Positions 1-8,375 of a stretch of 64,000 nucleotides of DNA are shown here, piece by piece. How positions within the stretch are numbered: the first letter of the stretch is position 1; each line of letters opens with the position of its first letter. This DNA comes from JAAXHB01 sp965221635 (GTDB lineage: Bacteria > Actinomycetota > Acidimicrobiia > Acidimicrobiales > Aldehydirespiratoraceae), in NCBI GenBank assembly GCA_965221635.1, contig OZ244902.1, positions 2,666,001 through 2,730,000 of the forward strand. Direction: 5' to 3'. The position numbers and the translations under genes are program-made. The notes under the pieces were generated by a model. The model was given only the letters and a program-made list of their open reading frames with translations, was not told the origin of the DNA and searched no databases.

Positions 1-2024
1 GTGGGCTTGGTGGTGAAGAAAGGCTCGAAGATCTTCTGAAGCAAATCGTCGGGAATCCCGTCGCCGTTGTCACGCACCCTTATCTCAACGTGATCCGCCT
101 CACGCTTAGTGGTTAGCACAACCGTTGGGTGGTATCCGCCGGTGGGATCCGACTCCTTGGCGTCCCTGTTGTTTCGCAGTCTTTGGTACTTCTCGTTGGT
201 GGCGTACCCCGCATTGGTGACCAGGTTCAGCACCACTCTTCCAAGATCCTGGGACACCACATCCAGTTCACCCATTTCGGGATCGAAATCCTCTTGAATG
301 TCCACCACAAAATCAGCGTTGGTGGCCCGGGCGCTGTGATAGGCCAACATGGCGTGATCCCTCACCAGGTCATTGAGAACGGTTGCCTGGCGTTCACCAA
401 CACCGCGGCCCATGCGCAACAGATCCTCCACGATGCGGTTGGCGCGCGATCCGTGGGAGATGATCCGCTTCATGTTGCCGGTCAGGTCCTGGGTGATCTC
501 TTCCAGGTAGTTCCGATCCTCCTCGCTCATCGCGTCGGTGGCATCTCCCATGGCTTCCAGCAGTTCGTCCAGCAACTCCTCGGAGGACTCCGAGAAGTTC
601 TTGATGAAGTTGAGCGGATTGCGGATTTCGTGAGCCACGCCGGCGGTCACCTCACCGAGCGCAGCGAGCTTCTCCTGGGCCACGATCTGGGTTTGTGCGG
701 TGCTGAGGTCTTCCATGGCGACTTCGAGGGCCTCGTTCTTGTCGCCGAGTTCCTGCGCCAGCTTCTCCACCAGGTTCAGTCGCTGCACCTCCAGGGCGTG
801 CTGTCGGAACACCTCCAACGCCGCGGCCATGTCAGCCACCTCGTCGCGGCCGCGGATCAGCACCTCCGTTTCGAGGTCACCACCGGCCAGCGCGCGCATC
901 CGGTTCGACAACCGCGAAATGCGCCGCAGCAACAATCTGCCCACGTAAAGCCAACTCACAGCGATCGCTCCCGCGATGCCCATCACGCTGATCAGCACAA
1001 GCAGAATGCGCCCCGCCCGGATCGCGTTTGACGAAGTCGCAGAGGCCTGCTCGGAGTCTGCGAGGGCGGTTCTTGCGTAGTCGGCAACCCGGCCGATGAG
1101 CTGAGCCTCGGCCACTTGGTTTTGCTCCAACGAGTCACGGCGGCGTTGCTCCACGTCGAGCCGCGCTCCCACGGCGGAGAAGATGTCGGAGTCACCCTCG
1201 TCGAACTCACCCAGACTGGCGATCAGACTCTGGGTTTCGTTGCGCGTGTTCTCCACCGGAATGTTCCGGGAGGCCAGAGCGGCTCTGTCGAGAGTAAAGC
1301 CGTACTGGGCTCCCAGAATCTCCGCAGCCGCAGCATCCTGCACGAGAAGCAGAGACGACAGAAGCTCGCGCGCAGAGAAAACGTCCGCAGTGATTGAGGC
1401 CAGGTCTAGATAGTGGGAGACTTCAGCCGCGGGAAGGTCCTCGTCGCGAAACCCGGCAAAGCCGCTCAAGTTTCTGTACCCGGTGATCAAATAGAAGAAC
1501 TGGTCATCGGTTGCGACGTTCAGCACCGAGTCCAGGCGATCAAGAAGAATATCGGTCTCCAACTTCAGGGCGCTTATCCGGTCATTCAGCTCGTGGTAGC
1601 GGGGCAGGTCCGCGGAGATGGTGGAGAGATTGGAAATGATCGTGTTGCCGTGCCGTCGCATCACCCGAAGGCGCTCAGTTTGGGCGTCGTTCTCCACCAG
1701 GGCGCTGAGCGTGTCCAGCTGCGAACGAAACTGGCTCTTGGTGGAATCGACTCGTTCGTTGACCTCGTCGAATTGATCGGGTGTGGCGTTGGCAAGGTCG
1801 TCCGCCGCGGCCACCAGATCGCCCGTGAAGTCGGTGAGTGCGAAGGCGGCTTCGGTTTGAACCACGCTGGATTCGTACACTTGTTGCTGGGCTTCGTCGA
1901 TTCGCTGGAAGGAAATCCAACCCACGATGCTCGCGGCAAGGGTGAACCCCACGGCCAGGCCAATACCGGCGTAGAGGCGCGTCGAGATCCGGTTCGGCAG
2001 CGACGGCTTGCGTGCGTGTCTCAT
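1..2024 (-). CDS. Sensor histidine kinase, 3' end cut off by window edge
   Basis: Membrane-bound two-component sensor kinase; about 674 residues are visible. The ATG overlaps the stop of the upstream binding-protein gene (ATGA), so the two are translationally coupled. Order: short cytoplasmic tail, membrane helix near residues 17-38, a long extracytoplasmic mostly helical region, second helix near 336-357, HAMP domain, then H-box AHEIRNPL with the phospho-accepting His near residue 461, N-box (NLVTNAGYA) and D-box (DNGDGIPDD) followed by FEPFFTTKP. The terminal glycine-rich G2 segment lies outside the window. It is the last gene of an operon with a lipoprotein solute receptor and a receiver-phosphatase, so it probably phosphorylates that receiver in response to the bound ligand (inference). 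Confidence 0.93.
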   Translation of the reverse strand, partial: MRHARKPSLPNRISTRLYAGIGLAVGFTLAASIVGWISFQRIDEAQQQVYESSVVQTEAAFALTDFTGDLVAAADDLANATPDQFDEVNERVDSTKSQFRSQLDTLSALVENDAQTERLRVMRRHGNTIISNLSTISADLPRYHELNDRISALKLETDILLDRLDSVLNVATDDQFFYLITGYRNLSGFAGFRDEDLPAAEVSHYLDLASITADVFSARELLSSLLLVQDAAAAEILGAQYGFTLDRAALASRNIPVENTRNETQSLIASLGEFDEGDSDIFSAVGARLDVEQRRRDSLEQNQVAEAQLIGRVADYARTALADSEQASATSSNAIRAGRILLVLISVMGIAGAIAVSWLYVGRLLLRRISRLSNRMRALAGGDLETEVLIRGRDEVADMAAALEVFRQHALEVQRLNLVEKLAQELGDKNEALEVAMEDLSTAQTQIVAQEKLAALGEVTAGVAHEIRNPLNFIKNFSESSEELLDELLEAMGDATDAMSEEDRNYLEEITQDLTGNMKRIISHGSRANRIVEDLLRMGRGVGERQATVLNDLVRDHAMLAYHSARATNADFVVDIQEDFDPEMGELDVVSQDLGRVVLNLVTNAGYATNEKYQRLRNNRDAKESDPTGGYHPTVVLTTKREADHVEIRVRDNGDGIPDDLLQKIFEPFFTTKP

Positions 2025-3376
2025 GGGGTTGCGCCCGGTGAGTAGGGCACGCTGCTGTAGGTCCCGTCAGAGTTGAGTTCGGTGAGGAAAACCTGGCTCG
2101 ATCCCTGGTTGTCCACGAAGTCCTCGGCGCCGTCTGCTTCGTCGTCGTTGAAGGTCAACCGGAGGCCGTCGATGTCCAACAGGTCGGCGCCCAGTATCGC
2201 CTCGGTGAAGCACTGTTGAGTGAGTTCGTCCCCACACCGGCGCACGCCCTCTATGGCCATGCGTCCGGTGAGGTAGCCCTCCAGCGAAACGAAGCCGGGT
2301 GTGGCGGTGGGATCGTAGGCATCAAGGGCCCCCAGATACGCGTCCACGTAGGCGATGTCACGATCGGTGGGAATGGGAACAACCTGGGTGATCAGAACCC
2401 GCTGGGACACGTTGCGCAAGGAATCGGCGAGCGCCTCGGTGCCCACGAACGACAACGCCAGGAACACCGGATCGAAGTCGAGCCTGTCCGACCAGCTGAT
2501 GAGACCCGAAGCGGGCTCGTAGGAACTGATCATGATGATTGCTTGCGGGCGTGTGCCGATGTAGTGCAAGGTCGCCCGTTTCACCGCGTTGGTGTTGCGA
2601 GGATAGAAGTTCACTGCTGTGGGAACCAGATCGCGCCTGGCCAGGGACTTCTGGATCGACCGGTACACGTCACGACCGAAGGAGTCCTCCTGGGACAGCA
2701 CCCCAATGCGGGTGAGGCCGAGGTCGGTGGTGATGTAGTCGATCATCGTCTCGACCTCCTCGGCGTAGGAGGCTCGCATGTTGATCACGTTGTCGAGGCG
2801 GCCGTCGCGCAGAAGGTCGGCGCCGGTGAAGGCGCCCACAAAGGGCACGTCCGCGGCCGCGGCTGCCGGGGCGGCAACCTCAGAGGTGGGAGTTCCGGTT
2901 TCGCCAATGAGCGCGAAAACGCCCTGGTCGATCAGTTCCAGGGTGTTCGCCAAGGCGGCTCGGGGTTCGTATCCGTCGTCGAGAGACACCAACTCAACCT
3001 GGCGGCCGTTCACGCCTCCCGCGGCGTTCACCTCGGCAAAGGCCGCTTCGATGCCGAGGCGCATGCCCAGGCCCAAAGCGGCGGTGGGCCCCTCAAGAGC
3101 CGCGGACTGCCCGAACAGCACCGAGGTGGCCGTCACACCGGGCACGGTCTCCTCCACGTCGGAGGGTTCGCTGCCCGCGTCCGAGGGGCCCGTGACCGTC
3201 TGCGAGGACTCGTCGGCGTTGTCCGGGGTCGCGGATTGTCCGGAGCCGTTGGACTGGCCACATGCGGCGAGCACCAGCGCCAGCGCCGGCAGCCACAGGC
3301 CCACAACCCGGCCCACGACCACACGCAAGCCTCGGGGTGGCCGCCCGAGAAGGCTCGTCGGTGTGAGGTGGGTCAT
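2021..3376 (-). CDS. Lipoprotein periplasmic-binding-protein-like solute receptor (Peripla_BP_6 / LivJ fold)
   Basis: About 451 aa. The start chosen is the ATG just before MTHLTPTSLLG; it gives a signal peptide with basic residues, a hydrophobic core and a lipobox ending LAAC, so it should be anchored outside the membrane. The mature part begins with a Ser/Gly/Asp/Glu-rich linker, then the type I binding fold (VLFGQSAALEGPTAALG, later LDDGYEPRAALAN and TRIGVLSQEDSFGRDVY) typical of branched-chain amino acid or amide receptors. No ABC permease or ATPase genes are adjacent; instead a histidine kinase overlaps its stop and a receiver-phosphatase precedes it. This suggests a sensing rather than a transport role. 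The ligand is unknown. Confidence 0.88.
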   Translation of the reverse strand: MTHLTPTSLLGRPPRGLRVVVGRVVGLWLPALALVLAACGQSNGSGQSATPDNADESSQTVTGPSDAGSEPSDVEETVPGVTATSVLFGQSAALEGPTAALGLGMRLGIEAAFAEVNAAGGVNGRQVELVSLDDGYEPRAALANTLELIDQGVFALIGETGTPTSEVAAPAAAAADVPFVGAFTGADLLRDGRLDNVINMRASYAEEVETMIDYITTDLGLTRIGVLSQEDSFGRDVYRSIQKSLARRDLVPTAVNFYPRNTNAVKRATLHYIGTRPQAIIMISSYEPASGLISWSDRLDFDPVFLALSFVGTEALADSLRNVSQRVLITQVVPIPTDRDIAYVDAYLGALDAYDPTATPGFVSLEGYLTGRMAIEGVRRCGDELTQQCFTEAILGADLLDIDGLRLTFNDDEADGAEDFVDNQGSSQVFLTELNSDGTYSSVPYSPGATP

Positions 3377-3461
3377 GTGCTGCGGGGGGTTGGCGAACCG
3401 TCGGGGTGAGGCAGCCAACGGCGTGGCCGAGGATTCCCCATGGCGACCTCTCGACGCCCCG

Positions 3462-4652
3462 TCAGCGGGACTCGGAACCGTCGGCGGGTCGATGAAGCAG
3501 GCAGAGGCAGGTGATGTCGTCGGATTGTGCGGCGTTGCCCACAAAGGCGTGTACCGAATCAAAAACACGTTGCGTGACGCCCTCGGCTTTGCGGGAGCTG
3601 TCCCCGTTGAAGATCCCCAGGAGCCGACTCAGGCCGAACTCCTCGCGGCTCTCGGTCATGGCCTCGGTGACCCCGTCCGTGTAGAACACCAGCGCCTCCC
3701 CGGCGTTGAGCCCGAGTTGGTGATCGCGGTATTCCGCTCCTGTGAGAGCCCCGAGCGCAACGCCGCCCTCAAGGGGAATCTCGCTGGTGGCGCCACCGTC
3801 GGCCACCAAGAGGGGAGCGTGGTGGCCTGCCCCGGCGTAAACGCATTCCCCGCTGGCGGGGTCGTACACCAGGGCGATCGCGGTTACGAACATCTCCGCG
3901 GGGGAGTCCTGGCAGAGAAGTTCGTTGGCCTGCCCCAGCGCCGCGCTGGGACTTCCCGAGCGCACGATCGAACTCTTGAAGGCGGTGCGCGCAGCCATCA
4001 TCAACAGCGCAGCCGGCACGCCCTTTCCGGAAACGTCGGCCACGATCACGCACACCCGTCCGTCGTCGAGGGTGAGCAGGTCATAGAAGTCGCCGCCCAC
4101 CTCGCGTGCGGGAACCATGCTGGCGTGAACGTCGAACTCGGCGGAGGTCGGAAACGCAACCGGCAATATCGACTTCTGGGTTTCCCCTGCGATGCTCAGT
4201 TCGCTTTGCAGCATCACCAGTTGGTCACGAGCCGCGAGCGCGGCGCGCCAACTCACCAGATGCTCCAAGGTTCGCTGGATGGTCACCCGCAGATCGTCGA
4301 AGTCGATTGGTTTGGTGATGAAGTCGAAGGCGCCCCGGTTCATGGCTGTGCGAATGTTGCGCATGTCGCCGTATGCGGAGATGATCACCGCCCGCAGGTC
4401 GGGATCTATCTCGGGAAGCTGCGCCAGCAGGGTGAGCCCGTCCATTTGCGGCATGTTGATGTCGGACAGCACCATGTCTATGTCATCATGTTGCTGAAGC
4501 ATTTCAATAGCTTCCACCCCGTTATGCGCGAACACGAAGGTGTAGGTGCCGCGCCGTATCTGGCGTCGCATCCGCTGAAGCACCAAGGGCTCAAGGTCGG
4601 GTTCGTCGTCGACGACGAGAATCTTGAAGGGTTCTTTCAACTCGGTGGTCAT
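3462..4652 (-). CDS. Response regulator fused to PP2C-type (RsbU/SpoIIE) phosphatase
   Basis: 396 aa. The start is the ATG preceded by AGGAGG with good spacing. Residues 8-125 form a receiver domain (ILVVDDEPD; phospho-acceptor Asp64 in VLSDINMP; conserved Lys in ITKPID). After a helical linker, residues about 180-390 form a PP2C serine phosphatase of the RsbU/SpoIIE class (EVGGDFYDLL, VIVADVSGKGVPAALLMM, FYTDGVTEA, SDDITCL). Such proteins usually dephosphorylate an anti-sigma-factor antagonist and so start a partner-switching general stress response. It is first in an operon with a lipoprotein receptor and a histidine kinase, its likely phosphodonor. No anti-sigma factor or antagonist is in the window. 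Confidence 0.93.
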   Translation of the reverse strand: MTTELKEPFKILVVDDEPDLEPLVLQRMRRQIRRGTYTFVFAHNGVEAIEMLQQHDDIDMVLSDINMPQMDGLTLLAQLPEIDPDLRAVIISAYGDMRNIRTAMNRGAFDFITKPIDFDDLRVTIQRTLEHLVSWRAALAARDQLVMLQSELSIAGETQKSILPVAFPTSAEFDVHASMVPAREVGGDFYDLLTLDDGRVCVIVADVSGKGVPAALLMMAARTAFKSSIVRSGSPSAALGQANELLCQDSPAEMFVTAIALVYDPASGECVYAGAGHHAPLLVADGGATSEIPLEGGVALGALTGAEYRDHQLGLNAGEALVFYTDGVTEAMTESREEFGLSRLLGIFNGDSSRKAEGVTQRVFDSVHAFVGNAAQSDDITCLCLLHRPADGSESR

Positions 4653-4805
4653 CCCCGGGTGCCTCCTGGGTGAGGTCGGGCGTTGATTTGATCCGGCGTC
4701 GGCGGTGCGCGGGGAAACCCTTCCCTCGGTGGCCGAATTGTGAACAGTGGGGGTTCGGTTGCAACGTGATTCGCCGACAAGACTTCGGCGAACCGGCTTC
4801 AAGGC

Positions 4806-4811
4806 TATATT
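4806..4811 (+). promoter_or_regulatory. -10 element TATATT of a putative leaderless promoter
   Basis: TATATT ends 8 nt before the GTG chosen for the dioxygenase gene, so transcription would begin at or next to the start codon. No Shine-Dalgarno sequence is visible. There is no good -35 match. Confidence 0.5.
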
Positions 4812-4819
4812 CCCACATC

Positions 4820-5893
4820 GTGAGCCCTACAGCATCCCCTGTCGCCACAGCCGCCGCCGAGTCCGTTCCCCAGGATCGACAGCGCCCAACCTCCACCGAG
4901 GACACCGGCGCTGTCGACCAAGCCTCCGGCGCCGCGGACGGCGTGGAGCAGGCCGGCACTTCGGATCCCGCGTCACGCCTGGTTCCGGGCAGGGTCACCA
5001 TCAAGCGTTACGGGATCACCATCGGGCCGTGTACTCATCTTGCGGACGAACGCCGGCGTCTGGCAGGGCTGCGGTTCGAGCACCTCCAGGTGGAGCCCCA
5101 GGGCGCCACGCTCGGCGCCGAGATCGGCGGCGTGGATTTGCGCGACGAACTGTCCGAGCCGGTGATCGACGAGATCCGCAGGGCGTTGCAAGAGTTCAAG
5201 GTGATCGTGTTTCGCGATCAGCCGATCACCTCCGCGCAGCACGTGGCCTTCGCCCGGCGGTTCGGAGAGTTGGAGATCCACCCGTTCATCACCGGAAACG
5301 ACGAGCACCCCGAGCTTGTTCGTTTCGAGAAGGGCGCCGACACCGGCGGGTACGAGAACGGCTGGCATCACGACGTGACATGGCGCGAGGTGCCATCCGC
5401 AGGCGCGATCCTGCACGCAGTGAGAGTGCCCGCAACCGGTGGGGACACGCTGTTCTCGGACATGACCGCCGCTTACGACGGACTCGACGAAGACCTCAAG
5501 GCGCGCATAGATGACCTGCACGCGATCCACGACTACATGATGGCTTTCGGTCATCAGGTGCCCGAGGGCCGCAAGGAGGAGTTCAGGGCTCGTTACCCCA
5601 AGGCTCGTCATCCGGTGGTTTGCACCCATCCCCACACGGGCCGCAAGCTGATTTTCGTGAACGCATACTTCACGTCGCACATCGACGGGATGGACTTCGA
5701 CGAGGGGGTCGAGTTGATCCGCCAACTGTCGTCGCAGGCGGCTGTGACCGAGTACCAGTACCGGGTGCGCTGGGCGCCGCACACGGTGGTGTTCTGGGAC
5801 AACCGCTCGGTGCAGCACTACGCCGCCAGCGACTACTACCCGGATGTGAGGGTGATGGAACGAGCCAGCATCGTGGGCGCCCGACCCACCTGA
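4820..5893 (+). CDS. TauD/TfdA family Fe(II)/2-oxoglutarate-dependent dioxygenase
   Basis: About 357 aa from a GTG placed 8 nt after a TATATT box; an in-frame ATG further upstream (4670) would give 407 aa but has less promoter support. The first 75 or so residues are a low-complexity Ala/Ser/Thr-rich extension; the TauD fold begins around FEHLQVEPQGATLGAEIGGVDL. The iron ligands are visible as HxD in WHHDVTW and the distal His in NRSVQHYAASDYY. Family members hydroxylate taurine, alkylsulfates, aryloxyalkanoates or similar small acids with oxygen and 2-oxoglutarate. The substrate cannot be read from the context; neighbours are DNA-repair genes. Confidence 0.88.
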   Translation: MSPTASPVATAAAESVPQDRQRPTSTEDTGAVDQASGAADGVEQAGTSDPASRLVPGRVTIKRYGITIGPCTHLADERRRLAGLRFEHLQVEPQGATLGAEIGGVDLRDELSEPVIDEIRRALQEFKVIVFRDQPITSAQHVAFARRFGELEIHPFITGNDEHPELVRFEKGADTGGYENGWHHDVTWREVPSAGAILHAVRVPATGGDTLFSDMTAAYDGLDEDLKARIDDLHAIHDYMMAFGHQVPEGRKEEFRARYPKARHPVVCTHPHTGRKLIFVNAYFTSHIDGMDFDEGVELIRQLSSQAAVTEYQYRVRWAPHTVVFWDNRSVQHYAASDYYPDVRVMERASIVGARPT

Positions 5894-5951
5894 GCCGCGT
5901 CGGAGGGGTCTGGCTGCCCCGAAGCACCCCGTCCGGCGGCCGAGGACACCG

Positions 5952-6626
5952 ATGGCGCCGCGCACCGACTGGAACCCGCTGCTGCGAGGCGAGTTCCACA
6001 AGCCCTACTGGGGTGAGCTTCAGGCCTTCGTGGCCCAGGAACGCTCGGCGTACGACGTCTACCCGCCCCCCGAGGAGGTGTTCGCGGCGCTTCACCTCAC
6101 CCCGCACGCCTCGGTGAAGGTGGTGATCCTGGGCCAGGATCCCTACCACGGGCCCGGCCAGGCGCACGGGCTTTGCTTCTCAGTACGTGTCGGGGTGCCG
6201 CAGCCCCCCTCGCTGCGAAACATCCTGATCGAGCTGCGAGACGACATCGGCGCGCCCATCCCCGAACACGGCTCGCTCGAACACTGGGCACGCCAGGGGG
6301 TGCTGTTGTTGAACGCCACGCTCACGGTGCGGGCCCGCAGAGCTGCCAGTCACCAGCGTCGCGGCTGGGAGACGTTCACCGATCAGGTGATCCGAGTGGT
6401 GAACGACAAGCCCGACACAGTGGTGTTCATCTTGTGGGGAGCAGCCGCGCGTCGCAAGAAGGTCCTGGTGGACACGTCGCGCCACGCCGTGATCGAGTCG
6501 GCGCATCCGTCGCCGTTCTCGGCGGACTCAGGGTTCTTCGGCAGTCGCCCCTTCAGCCGAGCCAACGCAGCGCTCGCAGCGGCAGGCCGAAGCCCCGTGG
6601 ACTGGGCAATCCCCTCCCACGGTTGA
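5952..6626 (+). CDS. ung: Uracil-DNA glycosylase, family 1
   Basis: 224 aa, normal length for the family. It removes uracil from DNA as the first step of base-excision repair. The water-activating motif GQDPYHGPGQAHGLCFSV lies around residues 62-79, and the minor-groove loop HPSPFS with downstream FFGSRPFSRAN is near the C-terminus. It follows the dioxygenase by about 60 bp on the same strand and is followed by another DNA-repair gene (alkyltransferase), which has its own promoter. Confidence 0.97.
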   Translation: MAPRTDWNPLLRGEFHKPYWGELQAFVAQERSAYDVYPPPEEVFAALHLTPHASVKVVILGQDPYHGPGQAHGLCFSVRVGVPQPPSLRNILIELRDDIGAPIPEHGSLEHWARQGVLLLNATLTVRARRAASHQRRGWETFTDQVIRVVNDKPDTVVFILWGAAARRKKVLVDTSRHAVIESAHPSPFSADSGFFGSRPFSRANAALAAAGRSPVDWAIPSHG

Positions 6627-6743
6627 CCTTCCACCGCCGGGGGAGCATCGGGCAACTGCGGTCAAGTCAGCGTGCCGCCACGACCGCCAAGCGTGCGGCA
6701 CGAGGCGGGGTTGATGCTCAATCACGGGTGGCGGGGGCGGGTG

Positions 6744-6749
6744 TAGTGT
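6744..6749 (+). promoter_or_regulatory. -10 element TAGTGT, leaderless promoter
   Basis: TAGTGT is followed after 6 nt (CCCGCC) by the ATG of the alkyltransferase gene. The spacing leaves no room for a ribosome-binding site. Confidence 0.55.
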
Positions 6750-6755
6750 CCCGCC

Positions 6756-7331
6756 ATGACTCGGACACGTAGTAACAACCGCCCTGCTCATCAGTGGTTC
6801 GTGGCCGACAGCCCGGCCGGGCCGGTGTGCGTGGCCCACCACAACGGGAAGGTCACCGGCCTGCTCATTTGCGGTGCCGATCCCGATGACACCGGCGCCG
6901 ACGAGTCGTGTGACCCGGGCGAGTTCGAGGATTACATGCGCCGCGAAGTTGGCGTGGCGTTGGAGCACCACAACAACCCGGATCCGCGCTGGGTCACAGA
7001 GGTCGAGTCCGCCCTCGCCGAAGGCCGCACCGATGTGCCCGTTGACCTGTCTTGCCGCTCGGAGTTTCATCGCAAGGTGCTCGAAGCGGCCGCGCAAATC
7101 CCCAAAGGTGAGGTGGCCACTTACTCCGACCTGGCCGCAGTGGTGGGGCACCCTCGAGCCGCGCGGGCGGTGGGGCAGGCCATGGCCCGCAACCCGGTGC
7201 CGCTGCTGGTGCCTTGTCATCGTGTGGTGCCCGCCGGTGGAGGCGTGGGCAACTACGGCCCCGGACCGGCTCTCAAGCAGAAACTGCTCAACCGCGAAGG
7301 TGCCCTTCCCGCAGGAACTCCCGCCGGCTGA
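6756..7331 (+). CDS. ogt: Methylated-DNA--[protein]-cysteine S-methyltransferase
   Basis: 191 aa suicide repair enzyme that transfers the alkyl group from O6-alkylguanine to its own cysteine. The active-site motif PCHRV (Cys154) followed by the VPAGGGVGNYGPG turn and GLxxKxxLLxxEG-like end is clear; the helix-turn-helix (GEVATYSDLAAVVGHPRAARAVGQAMARNP) precedes it. The N-terminal 90 residues form the usual poorly conserved RNase-H-like domain. It probably starts on a leaderless mRNA (TAGTGT 6 nt upstream) and forms a small repair cluster with ung. Confidence 0.95.
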   Translation: MTRTRSNNRPAHQWFVADSPAGPVCVAHHNGKVTGLLICGADPDDTGADESCDPGEFEDYMRREVGVALEHHNNPDPRWVTEVESALAEGRTDVPVDLSCRSEFHRKVLEAAAQIPKGEVATYSDLAAVVGHPRAARAVGQAMARNPVPLLVPCHRVVPAGGGVGNYGPGPALKQKLLNREGALPAGTPAG

Positions 7332-7334
7332 TGG

Positions 7335-7354
7335 CCCGGCCGTTCACGGCCGGG
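7335..7354 (+). terminator. GC-rich hairpin between convergent genes
   Basis: CCCGGCCG, loop TTCA, CGGCCGGG, then TTG. The perfect 8-bp stem sits 3 bp after the alkyltransferase stop and before the convergent uridine kinase. There is no long T run, so termination strength is uncertain. Confidence 0.5.
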
Positions 7355-7412
7355 TTGTCGTAGCTGCCGGCTTCAGCTGTGGGCTGCGGGGTTCAGATGC
7401 GCGCGAGTTGCC

Positions 7413-8063
7413 TCAGCCGGCGAACGTTGCGACCGCAGCTGGCCGCCTGGCGGCGAGGCGCTGCGACAGCAAGTCGCCGACAACGCCGAACGGGTCTTTG
7501 CCCGAGTCCACGATCAGGTCGGCCCGGTGTCGGTTGGGCTGCACGAACCGGTCGTGCATGGGCGCCACCGTCGCAGCGAACTGGCGGCGCACATCTGCGT
7601 GGTCGCGGCCCCGCTCGGAGGTGTCGCGGCGGATGCGGCGTTCCAGCCTCAACGGTTCGGGTGCGTCGAGGAACACGCTGAGGTCGAGCCGGGCGGCTAT
7701 CTGCTCAAAGGCCAACAGCAGGATTCCCTCCACCAGCACAACCGGCTTGGCCGGTATCGGGGTGAAGCTGCCGTTGAGGGTGTGGGTGGCGAAGTCGTAG
7801 TTGGGCACGGCCACGTCACGACCGCTCTTGAGCGAGTCGAGGTGGGAAACGAACAGGTCGGAGTCCAACGCGTCGGGGTGGTCGTAGTTGCGCAACCGTC
7901 GCTCGGCCATGGTCAGATGCGACAGGTCGAGGTAGTAGGAGTCGAAGGCCAAGATCGTGGCCTCCAAACCGTGGTGGGTGTGCAGGTGGCTCGCAAGGCG
8001 ACGAGCGAGCGTCGTCTTGCCCGCTCCCGATCCTCCGCAGATGCCCACCAGGCAAGCTTCCAC
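7413..8063 (-). CDS. udk: Uridine kinase
   Basis: 216 aa. The start chosen is the GTG giving VEACLVGICGGSGAGKTTLARRL; the Walker A loop GGSGAGKT is at residues 9-16, as expected for this P-loop kinase family. Further marks are the FDSYYLD nucleoside-binding stretch, NYDHPDALD, the VLVEGILLL Walker B-like strand and the RRIRRDTSERGR lid. It phosphorylates uridine and cytidine in pyrimidine salvage. A TAGGGT box ends 8 nt before the GTG, so the message is probably leaderless. It converges with the alkyltransferase gene across a hairpin. Confidence 0.93.
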   Translation of the reverse strand: MEACLVGICGGSGAGKTTLARRLASHLHTHHGLEATILAFDSYYLDLSHLTMAERRLRNYDHPDALDSDLFVSHLDSLKSGRDVAVPNYDFATHTLNGSFTPIPAKPVVLVEGILLLAFEQIAARLDLSVFLDAPEPLRLERRIRRDTSERGRDHADVRRQFAATVAPMHDRFVQPNRHRADLIVDSGKDPFGVVGDLLSQRLAARRPAAVATFAG

Positions 8064-8071
8064 GGGACCGC

Positions 8072-8077
8072 ACCCTA
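8072..8077 (-). promoter_or_regulatory. -10 element TAGGGT, leaderless promoter of udk
   Basis: Read on the minus strand, TAGGGT is followed by 8 nt and then the GTG start of the uridine kinase gene. Confidence 0.5.
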
Positions 8078-8375
8078 GCCGACCACGGCGGCGCCGTGCC
8101 CCGGCGGCGCCGCAGACGGGTAGTGGCCCGAGCACCGCTGCGGGTCTGGCATCATTGCCGCCACAAGCCAAGATGATGCCAAAGCGAAGCGGCGAGCCGG
8201 CCTGTGAGAACAGGGCACAAAGATCCGCCTCCCGGCAGTGGCCGTCCACCAACGTCTTTGAGATTCCGCCCCAACCACGCCCGACGAGAGGAACCTTGAT
8301 GCGATCACACCCGACTGATCAGCCACGCCCCTTGATCGAAGCTCGAATGGTTGCACAGTCGACGAGGCGTTCCCG
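8078..8375. other. Intergenic region between divergent udk and aminotransferase
   Basis: About 300 bp with no supported gene; it should hold both divergent promoters. A weak GAGG about 9 nt before position 8376 could serve the aminotransferase. Nothing else is recognisable. Confidence 0.5.

Noticed and set aside
3376..3568. Start of the solute receptor at an upstream ATG (3568), giving a 515-residue protein
   Set aside because: It would overlap the upstream phosphatase gene by over 100 bp and bury the signal peptide.
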